From assembly GCA_902729315.2 (NCBI GenBank), contig LR746266.1:2614759-2678758 (forward strand): a stretch of 64,000 nucleotides of DNA. The letters run 5' to 3'. Positions within the stretch are counted from its first letter, which is position 1. Each line of letters opens with the position of its first letter. Below, piece by piece: positions 36,041-47,217 of the stretch. The position numbers and the translations under genes are program-made. Origin of the DNA: Spirodela intermedia (taxonomy: Eukaryota; Streptophyta; Magnoliopsida; Alismatales; Araceae). Under the pieces are notes generated by a model. That model was not told the origin of the DNA, ran no database searches, and saw only the letters and a list, made by a program, of their open reading frames with translations.

Positions 36041-36759
36041 AAAACACCGTACCTGACGTCGCAGCTCCCCTCGATAACCCACGCGCCCTGCTTTCCTTCA
36101 CAATACCTCTGCACATCGCCTATCGCCGTTTTCAGACACTGACCGCAGACATCGAGGGCGAGGTCCCTCGTGCACTGAACCAGCCCGTATAGGTCGTAGA
36201 CGTCCACTTTCGTCTTGCCGGTTGCGAACATGCGCGGGGACACGGCGGCGCGCGCCGTTAGCCCGTCGAGTAGGCCCAGGAGGATGCGGTCAAAATTGGG
36301 GTCGCTCGTCACGTTCCCAGTGATCCACCTTATCAGCTTCTCCCCCCTCAGCTTGCCGAAGAACCTCTGGTTGGAGTACCTCAAGTGGCAGGTCTCGTTC
36401 CACATGACGGCGGCCTTTTTGTAAGGGCATAACCTCGTGACCTCTTCTACGCCAGCGACCAGACATACCCCGCACTGCTCCTCGGTGAGGTCTTCCCTGC
36501 ACTGGGCGAGCCCGAAAACCTGGTCGGGGCCCAAGCCAACCGTGTCGTTGGCGAAGCCCGTGACCGGGGCAGAGGCGGACAGGGACGAGATGAGATGACT
36601 GAGGTTGGCCTCGAAGGTGCCATTGGCAGTGTAGGTTCCGGGGTTCCGGCAGAGAGTGTAGAAAATTCCGGAGACAGCCGGGTAGGCGGTGAGCGAGTGA
36701 AGCAGGAAGAGGGAAGACAGGAGTAGGAGTTGCCGCCAGCTTTGGTGGAAGGATCCCAT
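35956..36759 (-). CDS. DUF26 secreted protein, copy 2, C-terminus frameshifted
   Basis: This 267-residue frame is the duplicate of 8151-8906, with the same signal peptide and both DUF26 domains. All motif cysteines are kept (CREDLTEEQCGVC and CTRDLALDVCGQC). It differs by a few substitutions (for example T42, T44, E89, V101, V204). One extra A in the run near 36040 (GGGAAAAAC against GGGAAAAC) shifts the frame after YGVFP. The usual FFNG ending is replaced by an Arg-rich tail of about 27 residues that reads through the normal stop to 35956. Both domains remain nearly complete, so a secreted product is possible, but the final strand of the second domain is altered. It may be an early pseudogene. 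Confidence 0.75.
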   Translation of the reverse strand: MGSFHQSWRQLLLLSSLFLLHSLTAYPAVSGIFYTLCRNPGTYTANGTFEANLSHLISSLSASAPVTGFANDTVGLGPDQVFGLAQCREDLTEEQCGVCLVAGVEEVTRLCPYKKAAVMWNETCHLRYSNQRFFGKLRGEKLIRWITGNVTSDPNFDRILLGLLDGLTARAAVSPRMFATGKTKVDVYDLYGLVQCTRDLALDVCGQCLKTAIGDVQRYCEGKQGAWVIEGSCDVRYGVFPILQRLRRRRPLNPMQEDDRRRIKDPS

Positions 36760-36835
36760 GGCTCTAGCTCACTATTTTCTTCAAGAGGAGATGGACTAGT
36801 ACCCGAGGACGACAAATAAAACAACGGTTCTGAAA

Positions 36836-36841
36836 CTTATA
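36836..36841 (-). promoter_or_regulatory. Putative TATA box of DUF26 gene copy 2
   Basis: Minus-strand TATAAG about 77 bp before the ATG, as in copy 1, with unchanged surroundings. Confidence 0.5.
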
Positions 36842-37067
36842 GAGCAGCGCATCATATCTTACTAACGAGTCGTTTTCCGCTGATGTTACCCGCTGAATCG
36901 GTCGTTCTTTTGAAAAGTTCTCCCCTTTAATAAAAATGATGGTTTAATAGAACGATGACGACAGAATTCGTGTTTACAAACCTACATTGTAAAAGGAATC
37001 CATTTTCGGGAGATACAGTTTTTTTAATTAAATGACTAGAACATTGAGCTATTACATTCAAAAGAGG

Positions 37068-37103
37068 ATATTCTTCAACGGCTGTGACGGCTGCGGCGTT
37101 TGA
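37068..37103 (+). pseudogene. Relic of divergent DUF26 gene, copy 2
   Basis: Same I-F-F-N-G-C-D-G-C-G-V-stop remnant as at 9662-9697. Here it is preceded by AAAAGAGG, which copy 1 lost at the edge of its tandem duplication. Confidence 0.55.
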
Positions 37104-37838
37104 ACCCTACGCTGGAGGACGACCACCGCAGAATAAAGGATTCGTGCCGGGTAACATTAAATAATTCTTCCCGGTCTCCACGAAAATAAAAAACATTATA
37201 TTTCATTGCGGTGACTGATTCAAATATTATCCGACTGAACTGTCTGTTTTCACTCGAAAATAGCTCTACGGAAAACCTTATTTTTTTACGGGTACACGCA
37301 TAGCCTATTGACGATAATACGGCTTCTTCGCATCTTTTACGTGACGTCTTCTACCGTAATCAGTGTTGTGAAAGAATATTCACACCTTCACATTTCTAGA
37401 AGAAGAATGTCCTCAACTATTTGTCAAGGGATCTGAGGTCACTAGGTAGAAAGAGCGTGGATTACGATTTGTTTTTTTGTTGCTAGTTCATGGATGAGGA
37501 TCCTACCAAGCTGCGATAACATTTTTAAAGTAAAAATATTTACGATAATGACAGATTAGTAACAAAAACATTCAATTGAGTTTGAGGTAAGGTGGTGCTA
37601 GAGAGGTGACTGACCTAGTCTTACAGAGGCCACTGGGCTTGTGGACAACATGCCATGAGTACATGGAGAACAGCGGAAAGGGTAGGGGCCACATAATGGG
37701 AGTTAGCCACGGGACTAACATTGATAAAGAGCTAACTTGTGTGACAAAATAGTTGCAACCTGAATGTGTGGAGGAGGTGAGGTCAACAGGCAGTATGAAA
37801 TAGACCTTCTCTCATAGTACCACCTTGCTGAACGTATG
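37068..37838. repeat. Right inverted-repeat arm, copy 2
   Basis: Counterpart of 9662-10430; similarity to copy 1 ends near 37836. Confidence 0.65.
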
Positions 37839-37860
37839 AAATAGACCTTCTCTCATAGTA
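37793..37860. repeat. 27-bp templated direct repeat at breakpoint
   Basis: GTATGAAATAGACCTTCTCT plus CATAGTA occurs at 37793-37819 and again at 37834-37860. The second copy sits exactly between the end of similarity to duplication copy 1 and an LTR fragment. This is typical filler made during error-prone break repair. Confidence 0.75.
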
Positions 37861-38283
37861 TTACGATTCTTCCGACTTTTATAGATCTTAATTTGATTAA
37901 TTAAATCATTTGTAATCGCTTACATAAGAATCGTCAGGCAGAACTCTGTTTTCACCCGATTCGTGTTCGCCGGGCGCTGACATCATCTTGACGTCCGCAC
38001 CCTTATTTCCTTTTTTTGTGAATTTTAAATATATTTCATTTTCATTTCCTAGTTTAAAATTCATAGAAACTCATATTCATTGGGAAAAAATCTGAATAAT
38101 TACCAGATATGATATTACATCCCTATGATCGACTTGGAAAATTACCTCTATTTTTGGAAGTTTTATTGAATTATAATCGATATATTTATTTAGAAATACT
38201 TCTAAATATCTAAAAATTTGTATTTTCTAGTTTTATAAATTTTAGATTTGCGTGATTTAATACACAATGACTAAGTCATGTCA
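37861..38283 (+). mobile_element. Family 1 LTR, 3' fragment
   Basis: Starts abruptly at the ATTACGATTCTTCCG position of the LTR and ends ACTAAGTCATGTCA. It is followed directly by ACGAT and another LTR 3' fragment. Confidence 0.85.
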
Positions 38284-38845
38284 ACGATCCTCCTGAATGC
38301 TCAAGATTCCGGTGCATCGCCGGCGCATCGCCATTGTGACATCGGAACTCTGTTGTCTTGCTTTCAACTTAATTTCCATTTCATTTAGTGATAATTTGTT
38401 GATTTTAAATTTACGAAGATATACTTCATTCCATTACGATTCTTGCAGCTTTTACAAATCTTAATTTGATCAATTAAATCGTCTCTAATCGCTTACGTAA
38501 AAATTACAGGGCGGAACTCTATTTCTGCCCGATTCGTGTTTGCCAAGTGCTGATGTCATCTTGACGTCCCCGCACCCTTATTTTCCTTTTTCGTGAACTT
38601 TTAATATATTTCTTTTTCATTTCCTAGTGTTAAATTTATAGAAAATATTATTCTTTGAGAAAATATATTTCCTTTTCGTGAACTTTTTCGTGACTTGGAA
38701 AATTACCGTTTTTTTTGGAAGTTTTATTGAATGATAATTGATATATTTGTTCAGAAATACTTCTAAATATCCAAAAATTTGTATTTTTCTAGTTTTATAA
38801 ATTTTAAATTTGCGTGATTTACTATACAACTACTAAGTCATGTCA
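38284..38845 (+). mobile_element. Family 1 LTR, 3' fragment, 5' LTR of a truncated element
   Basis: Begins inside the LTR at ACGATCCTCC and ends CTAAGTCATGTCA, directly before a primer-binding site. It is therefore the remnant 5' LTR of the gag-bearing fragment that follows. Its missing 5' part may be the fragment at 58150-59138, which stops at the same LTR position (see findings). Confidence 0.85.
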
Positions 38846-38850
38846 AATTT

Positions 38851-38867
38851 TGACGCCATTTCCGGGG
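38851..38867 (+). other. Primer-binding site of truncated element
   Basis: TGACGCCATTTCCGGGG follows the LTR end after a 5-bp spacer. It is a decayed form of the TGGCGCCATTGCCGGGG type used by Athila/Tat-like elements, probably primed by tRNA-Asp. Confidence 0.7.
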
Positions 38868-39061
38868 ATGTATTGCATAATATTTAGTATTTTTCTATTT
38901 TTCTCTTTGAGTACACAAAAAAATTAACTCTTGTTTTATTTTTTTTGGTGATTTTTAAAAAAAATAGAAAAAGGGAACGAAGAGAAGCAAGGCAAGGACT
39001 GGAGCATACTGAAAGAGGATAACAATTACTAAACCTTTTCCCTCAAATTTATTGGTTTTTT

Positions 39062-40159
39062 ATGCATGGTAGAAGTTCCTTGCATCCAAGGCTAGAAAAT
39101 CCTTTCATTATTTCATTCAAAACTAAAAATTTGAAAGAAAAATTAATTTTGATGGATCTTGAAGGAAGTATAGGTCAAACTAAGAACAAGCTTATGACCA
39201 TGAAAAATTCTTATATCCCTGATTCATTTCAAAGAGCATCCAATATTAGAGTCTCATTAGCACCCACTATTAAATTCGAAATAAATCTAGGAATTTTTTA
39301 AATACTCCCTAATTTTCATGAATTACCTTTAGAGGAACCTCATCAGTGCTTAGAAAATTTTTATATGGTCTGTGATTTAGTTAATCTTCCTCAAGTTACA
39401 CTGGAAATTATTAAGATGAAATTATTTCTTCATACACTTAGGGACAAAGCTAGTCATTGGCTATCCACATTAGATAGAGTATTAACTAGCTAGAAAGATA
39501 TAGAACATGCCTTTCTTCGAAAATTTTATCCCTTAAGAAAAACTCAAAATATGAAAAAACATATATGAAGTTTTCCTTAAAGACTAGGAGAAACTTTGCA
39601 TGAGACATGAGAAAAATTCAAAGATTTACTTAGAATATGTCCTCATCATGCTAGACCCAAGTGGAAGCTCAATAGAATTTTTTATGATAGATTATTAGAA
39701 CAACATAGAAATATAGTTGATTCTATATGTAGAGGAGCTTTTATGGAGAAAACCCCTAATGAGATTTATAGTCTTTATGAGAATTTAAGTAAAATTTCTA
39801 GAGATCAAGCCTCTTTTGAATTATATGACAGAGATAAGAAGAGAGGAATTTATGAATTACATCATGATGATGATTCTAAATTTAGAAATGAGGTTAATTA
39901 GATTAATCAAAGATTAGAAAAGCTTGATTTACTTATTGAAAATATTAGAAAGCCTCTTAACCCTCAATTTAATTCAAATAGTACATGTTCTATGTATGGT
40001 GAAAATGATCACTTCGAATTTCAATATCATCCTAGGCAAGAATAAGTGTAGGTACCCCATGATTTTAGTAGAAATAAGGAATATTTTTTTAATTCTTATA
40101 ATCCTAATTGGGGGAATAATTTTTCTTAAAAAAACCTAAATAATATTCAAAATCCAGAA
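39062..40159 (+). pseudogene. Gag pseudogene of truncated family 1 element
   Basis: From the ATG at 39062 (MHGRSSLHPRLENP) this aligns throughout with the gag at 49057-50172 but has several in-frame stops (at 39299, 39491, 39566 and others). The core LEEPHQ, SHWLSTL and YDRLLEQH stretches are still visible. It is cut off at 40159 by a family 2 LTR fragment. Confidence 0.88.
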
Positions 40160-40300
40160 TGATGCAGGACGTGGCAAGAACCCTTGTACCTGATCAATGA
40201 AACTCAAGACCCGGGATGAGGCAGTCAGACTGATCCGATCAAAATGTATGGACCCTAGACTCTAGGTCTGACCACATAACCTAAGTACAGGCAGGCGTAC
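40160..40300 (+). mobile_element. Family 2 LTR, 5' fragment (141 bp)
   Basis: TGATGCAGGACG onward matches the first ~140 bp of the LTR at 61578. It ends after GGCGTAC, where a family 1 LTR begins. The rest of the family 2 LTR is not found beyond that element. Confidence 0.88.
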
Positions 40301-41921
40301 TGATGTGACTCAGTCGTTGTATATTAAATCACGTAAATCTAAAATTTATAAAACTAGAAAATACGAATTTTCAGATATTTAGAAGTATTTCTAAATAAAT
40401 ATATCAATTATAATTCAGTAAAAATTTCAAAAATAGCGATAATTTTCTAGGTCGATCACAAAGATGTAATATAATATCTGGTAATTATTCAGATTTTTTC
40501 TCAATGAATACGAGTTTCTATGAATTTTATACTAGGAAATGAAAAAGAAATATATTTAAAATTCACAAAAAAGGGAAATAAGGGTGCGGACGTCGGGATG
40601 ACGTCAGTGCCTGGCGAATGCGAATCGGGTGGAAATAGAGTTCCACTCGACGATTGTTACGTAAGCGATTACAAACAATTTAATTGATCAAATTAAGATC
40701 TATAAAAGCCGGAAGAATAGTAATAGATCAAAGTATATTTTGGTAAATTAAAATCACAAAAACTATCACTAAATGAGGCGTAAAGTAAATTGAAAGCATG
40801 AAAATAGAGTTCCGACGTTGCGACGGCGATGCGTCGGCGATGCACTAGAATCCTAGGCGTTCGAGAGGATTGTCGTGCAGTGTCCACAACCTCGAAGGCT
40901 CTCCTTGGACAAAGACGACGTAGGTAATCTCTAGATCTCCTTGCAAAGTCTAGAGATCAATGAAGTGGGTCGTCAAATCGTCTCCGGCGGCTGTCACCCG
41001 GCGGAGCGGAAAAATGGCAACTTTGCGGCTCTCTGGCGGCTGTCACTCGATGGAGAGGAGCTGGATGGAGGTGGGGCGCGTGTTAGGGAGCTTCATCCTC
41101 AGCTTCGCGCAGCAAGAGGAGGCTCTTCATCGCATCTGGTACGCTTTCAGGAGGTGGCGACTCGTCTCCCGGCAGATCGTCCTCTTCCCGACGACGACTT
41201 GTTCGTCGATCAATCGAAGATGATTTACTCAATGGATTCGCGATCCTTTTATCGCGAATCGTTTAGCAATTTTAGTAGCAATGCTCCGCAAATCGCGTTG
41301 ACGAGATCTTCGCTGATGATCCAGTGATTCTCATTGCCTAATCCTTCACCGGCGATCTACAAGAAAGTCGCGATAATCAGATAAAAAAATATGACTTTTG
41401 ACTCTAGGAGGATTCAAACCTGTGTCGGTCGCCCGCCTCTTTTGAGGAAGGTGTGACATGGGTTTAGTCCCACATTGGTTGTGCGCCGATTTTTCGGGTG
41501 AATATATAGTAATGTTAGCTTTTTAAGCATAGTCCCTTCTCTCGCGTGTACGACCACTCCTTGCCCCACAGCCGGCTGGCCACCGGTGACGTGGAAGGGG
41601 AGTGGCACACACGTGCCCCTATTGGTCCAAGCTACTCGAGCCCTTGCTCGCGGCTACTCCCTGACTGAGCTTCTAACCCGCTTGCGGGCCCAGCAGGTCC
41701 CCCCATTTTACAATATTTTTATTTTTATTTCTTTTTCTTTATTTATCTCAAAAGTAAGACTGTAAAAATCATATAAAATCACATAATTACCCAAAAATTC
41801 ACGTTAATCAACTGAAAACCACTTTTCACACTTTAACATAAATATAAGTCTATTTATCATGATTTAAGGCTAAAACTATATTATTTACTAATTATTAACT
41901 CATGATACTGAAGACTTATCA
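40301..41921 (-). mobile_element. 3' LTR of the autonomous element
   Basis: 1621 bp; starts TGATAAGTCTTCAGTATC on the minus strand and ends CTGAGTCACATCA, next to the polypurine tract. The antisense open frame is present at 40941-41327 on the plus strand. Confidence 0.92.
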
Positions 41922-41935
41922 CACCCCCCAACTTA
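41922..41935 (-). other. Polypurine tract of the autonomous element
   Basis: Minus-strand AAGTTGGGGGGTG abuts the 3' LTR. It primes plus-strand DNA synthesis. The identical tract precedes the 3' LTR of the nested element. Confidence 0.85.
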
Positions 41936-43526
41936 AATCATTGCTAGTCCCTTTGCAATGGAATTACGAAAAAAAAATTTTACAAATCTCAAACATCATA
42001 TTTCAATATAGAAAAAAAAAAATACAATTAGAAATGATGTGCCTTTAAACACTATGGATTCTTATATCAAGTATTTAAGAATGATGTCAAGCACTTAAAT
42101 GTTTAAACACTCCTTGGAATAACAATCTAGACTTCACTTCTTCTATTCACATATTTTTCACTTCTTCACTCATAGATGTATTTACAAGATGTTCCAATTA
42201 TCAATACTCATCCAAGAATAATATTGATCCTACATTTCTCTTTTTTTATGACTTGATTTTTGAAGTTTGCACTATATTTCTTCCTTCTTTTTTTTATTTT
42301 TATATATAATAGATAAGTAGCTTTTCCTGTAGACAAATTTCGACAATAAGAATGATGTCTCACACCCTCCATGTGTACTCTTCATTTTCAGGGCTTTCAC
42401 TTAATCCATTTATTTTGCAGCAAGTGTTTTTCTATACACAATTTTCGACAATGAGAATAATGTCTCACACCCTCCATGTGTACTCTTCGTTTTTAGATTT
42501 TTCACATTGCTCTCTCTTGTTTTTTTTTTTTTTTGAAATAAGTGATTTCTCCTCACAAGTCTTATAGATCAAGGTGCAAAAATCTCCATTAAACTCAAAT
42601 GATCAATCAAGTTTTCACATCAAGTAAATACTATCTATCAAGATCATGAAGTGAAAATCTATAAAATCAAATCCATGTTATCTATCATGTATCCAAGGAG
42701 TATTCCAACATTTCATGCTACTAGATCATTCTTTTGACTCAATAATAATCTTCCTAGTATTTATTTGGTATCAATTAAACTAATTGATTTAATTTTTCAT
42801 GCATGCAATATGATGTAAGAAATTTATAAATTAGATAGTTCTGAGAGTTCTGTTTTCTGTTTTCAGTTCTATTTTTAGCACAATAAATTTGTCAGAAATA
42901 AATCAAAACTATCTTTTTTATAGCTGTAATTTCGAATTTCAGTAATATATATCTAGGGGATTGAAATGTGAGAAAAGGGTCTTCTAGAATTTCAAATTTT
43001 GGGCTGTTTTTTGTCTGCTGTTTTTGACAGTCTATTGTTCCTAACAAAAAACCAGAAAATAGATGTTGCAATTTTTCCGAATTTTATTTTATTTTTATTT
43101 TTTAATTATGGTTCTAAGTTGAATAAAATGCAAACACATGTTCTTAATCATCCTACAGCATAAATTAATAATGAATACTTCACCCCCCAACTTATAAATG
43201 ACATTGTCCTCAATGACACAGAAAAATTAAAACAGAATATGCAGAAAATATAATTTTCAAGTGAAGCATGCATATTTGCAAAGTTAAGTATTAAAAATAT
43301 TTTCATAAATGATAAAGCTCAGAAAGACATCACCTCAACCTCGTTTTTAATTTTCCACTTCATCTTACACTCCTCCTACACTTTTTCGAAAAAACAAATA
43401 CAGAAAGAAGTACTGCGAAATTCTAAGAAAAATAGAACTTAAAAAAATCAAACAGAATAAAATAAAAACCATGGGTTGCCTCCCATGCAGCGCTGAATTT
43501 AATGTCTCCAGCTGGACTCCTGGATC
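41936..43526 (-). other. 3' non-coding region of the autonomous element
   Basis: About 1.6 kb between integrase and polypurine tract, shared with the nested element at 51560-53158. It contains two ~110-bp tandem units (about 42345-42500) around TACACATGGAGGGTGTGAGA on the minus strand. No env-like frame. Confidence 0.8.
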
Positions 43527-44636
43527 TTACTCTTGAATTTCTTTTAATAATAAAATTTCTTTTTCTACAAAGCGTTCATGTCCTATGTAATGTTTAAGCC
43601 GCTGTCCATTTACCTTAAAGTTATGATCACTTTTAGGATCTTTAATCATTACAGCCCCATGATCATATGTCTCTTCCACCACATAAGGCCCTTTCCATTT
43701 TGATTTTAATTTTCCTGGGAATAATTTCAGCCTAGAATCATATAACCACACTTTTTGTCCAACATCAAATTTTTTTCTGCTAATGTATTTATCATGAAAA
43801 GTTTTAATTTTTTCTTTATATATTCTATGATTTTCATAAGCTTCATTCCTCAACTCCTCTAGTTCATGTAGCTGAAAAATTCTATGCCCACCAGCTGATT
43901 TTTCATCCATACATAAATTTTTTATAGGCCATAATGCTTTATGCTCTATTTCCACAAGAAGATGACATGGCTTTCCAAAAATGAGACGAAATGGGAACAT
44001 ACCTATGGGATTTTTATAAGCTGTTCGTGGGCCAATCTTTCCTATCTGGTTTAACTATTTTTCTCAAAATTCTCTGAATTTCCCTATTTGCTACTTCAGC
44101 TTGCCCATTTCTCTATGGTGTACTCTATTCTTTTTCAACAATTCCCTAAAATGTTTATTTGTAAAATGTGTTCCTTCATCACTAATAATCACTCTAGGAC
44201 ATCCAAATCTTGAAAAAATATTTTCCTGCATAAATTTCATCACGATTTTATGATCATTAGTTCTAGTAGGAATAGCTTCCACCCACTTCGACACATAATC
44301 AACAGAAAGCAAAATATATTCATATTTTTCAGCTGATGGGAAGGGACCCATGAAATCTATTCCCCATACATCAAAAATTTCGACTACTAACATGTTACTC
44401 ATGGAAATTTCATCTTTTTTACTCATGTTACCTATAGATTGGCATGAAATACATGTTCTACTAAATTCTATAGAATCTCTAATGATTATAGGCCAATAAA
44501 AACCACACTGAAAAATTTTTGCAGCTATTTTTCGTCTAGAGAAATGTCCTCCACAATTAGATGAATGGCACATGTTAATAATGCTATGATATTCTTCTTC
44601 AGGAACACATCTCCTTAAGATTTGATCATTGCCCAA
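43527..44636 (-). pseudogene. Integrase region
   Basis: Residues from 44636 downward show the HHCC zinc-binding part (HSSNCGGHFS ... CISCQ) and the DDE core blocks WGIDFMGPFP and ISDEGTHF. The frame then breaks near 44090; the third catalytic block is shifted to another frame and lacks the usual conserved stretch before it, indicating a small deletion. A second frame (44000-43527) carries the C-terminal domain with the KWKGPYVV (GPY/F) motif. It would integrate the cDNA, but this copy is inactive. Confidence 0.9.
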
Positions 44637-44711
44637 GTAATATAAATTAGGATCATGTCAAAAATAATTTCTAATCTTAGAAAAGAAATGATGTTTTCTG
44701 TTCTTATCCCA

Positions 44712-46233
44712 CTATTTAGGAGTTTTTCCAAAAACCAGAAAATTAACAATATGTGCATACCATGGTGATGGTTGATGTTGAGCTGCCATCAATTGTTCAT
44801 CTAGAAATGCGTCTTGTAAAGGTGCTGCATTTATTCTTGTAACACTTAATCTAGAAAGATGGTCAGCAACAACATTCTCAAAACCTTTTTTATCTTTTAT
44901 TTCTAAGTCAAATTCTTGCAACAATAAAATCCATCTTAATAAATGTGGCTTTGCATCTTTCTTATTTAACAGATATTTTAATACTGCATGATCAGTAAAA
45001 ATAATAATTTTAGCTCCCAAAATATATGATCTAAACCTTTCTAACGAAAATACTACAACTAACAACTCTTTTTTAGTCGTGGTATAATTTAATTGAACAT
45101 CGGATATAGTTTTACTAGCATATGAAATTACTATAGGTTTTGACTCTTTTGTTTGTCTTAGAACGGCCCCCACTACATAATTCGATGCATCACACATTAT
45201 TTCAAAGGGAAGGGACCAATCAGGAGCTTGTAAAATGGGTGCCTCAATAAGTAATCTTTTTATTTCGGAAAAAGACTCAAAACATTTCTCATCAAAATTA
45301 AAAGGCACATCTTTAGATAATAGCATGGTGAGAGGTTTAGAAATTTTTGAAAAATCTTGAATAAATTTTCTGTAATAACCCGCATGACCCAAGAAAGATC
45401 TAATCTGTTTTACTGAATTTGGAGGTTTCATTTTAGATATAATATCAATTTTTGCTCTATCCACCTCTAAACCCCTTTCGCTCACAATATGACCCAACAC
45501 AACTCCCTCTTTAACCATAAAATGTGATTTCTCCCAACTCAAAACTAATTTGTTCTCTATGCATTTCTCAAGTACATGCTATAAATGATTTAAGCATTCA
45601 TCAAATGATTCACCAAAAATAGAAAAATCGTCCATAAAAATCTCCATGCATTTTCCAATCATATCAAAAAAAATAGACAGCATACATCTTTGAAATGTGG
45701 CTGGAGCATTATACAGACCAAAAGGCATGCATTTAAAAGCAAAAGTACCAAATGGACAAGTGAAAGTTATTTTTTTCTTGATCTAAAGGGTTTATATAAA
45801 TTTCATTATAACCAGAGTATCCATTCAGAAAACAAAAAAAGTTTTTTCCAACTAATTTTTCTAGAATTTGATCAGTAAATGATAGGGGAAAATGATATTT
45901 TCTAGTAACTGAATTTAATTTTCTATAATCAAAGCAAACCCTCCAACCAGTAGTTAATCTTGTTTATATTTCATCCCCATTTTCGTTTTTTATAACCGTG
46001 ATCCCTGATTTTTTTGGCACCACTTGTGTAGGACTAACCCATTTGCTATCTGAAATAGGATAAATAATATCAGCAGCCAACAACTTTAAAATTTCTTTTT
46101 TTACAATTTCTATCATGTTAGGATTTAATCTTTGTTGTGGTTCCCTGCTAGTTCTAGCCCCCTCCTCTAGATATATACTATGCATACATACACTCATATC
46201 AATGCCCCTTAGATCATCCATTTTCCAGCCCAT
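44712..46233 (-). pseudogene. Reverse transcriptase and RNase H region
   Basis: 46233-45964 holds the RT N-terminus (WVSPTQVVPKKSG). Stops and shifts break the palm, but the FMDD catalytic motif is still readable at 45627-45638. 45542-44712 is one 276-codon frame with the RT thumb ([12 protein letters not shown]) and an RNase H with all acidic positions ([35 protein letters not shown]). The arrangement is typical of plant Ty3/gypsy elements. Confidence 0.92.
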
Positions 46234-46248
46234 AGCCTTCTTATTTTT

Positions 46249-47212
46249 TCAAAGTACATCTAATAATTCTTCTTCCTGTTCATCACTCAAATCAGCAACA
46301 ATAATAACATGAAATGAATTATTTTTCTCCAAAAACATATATTTTAAACTAGAGGGAAGAGGTTTCAACTCTAAATTCAGATGATCTTCCTCTTTCTTTT
46401 CTTCTAAATTTATATTCTCTATTTCCTCTAATTCTTCCAGCACATAGTCATCAATAACATCTGGATCATCAAAATCAATCATATACTAGGGATTTCTTAA
46501 GATCATTTGATATCTCAAAAATTTTAATTTCTACTGATTGATCTCCACATGAAATTTTCGCAATACCTGTGGGAAAATCAATATTCATCTTTGCTGTATG
46601 CAAAAATGGTCTCCCTAGGATGATTGGTGTATCATAAAACTGTCCATTAAAATCCATTTCCAGCACTACAAAATTAGCTGGAAATTTACACCCTTTAATT
46701 GTCACTATCACATTTTCTAAAATACCTTTAGGATGTTTTATGGATCTATCAGCAAATTATAAGGTAATAGCAGAAGGTTTAAGATCAGAAATATTAAATT
46801 TATCACAAATACTTATAGGTAATAAATTAATACTAGCACCGGTGTCAAGTAATGCATTCTGAAAAATGAATCCACCAATATCACACGAAATTAAAGGGGA
46901 ACCTGTATCTCTCAATTTATATGGTAATTGATTTAATAATAATGCACTAGCATGCATAGATAATTTTTCTACTCTAGGTGCCCTTTTTGGTGTACACATT
47001 TCTTTCAAAACTCTAGCATATTCAGGAATATGTTCAATGGTAGTGAGTAAAGGAAGACTAATTTGCACATCTTGTAAAATTTTCTTTATTTCTTAATTGT
47101 GTTCCTTTTTCTTTCTTTCTCTAGGTTTTAGAGCTTTAGGAAATGGAATGGTCGTCCTCTCTTTCGAAATTTCCTTGGTAGAATCTATAAAATCCTCTTC
47201 TACTCCTATTTG
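46249..47212 (-). pseudogene. Protease region
   Basis: 47068-46757 contains the aspartic protease motif LLDTGASINLLP. The following frames (46711-46475, 46482-46249) carry IILGRPFL and an acidic linker toward RT. The region is continuous with gag on the far side of the nested element: the duplicated ATTTT target lies at 47213-47217 and 54799-54803. Confidence 0.88.
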
Positions 47213-47217
47213 ATTTT

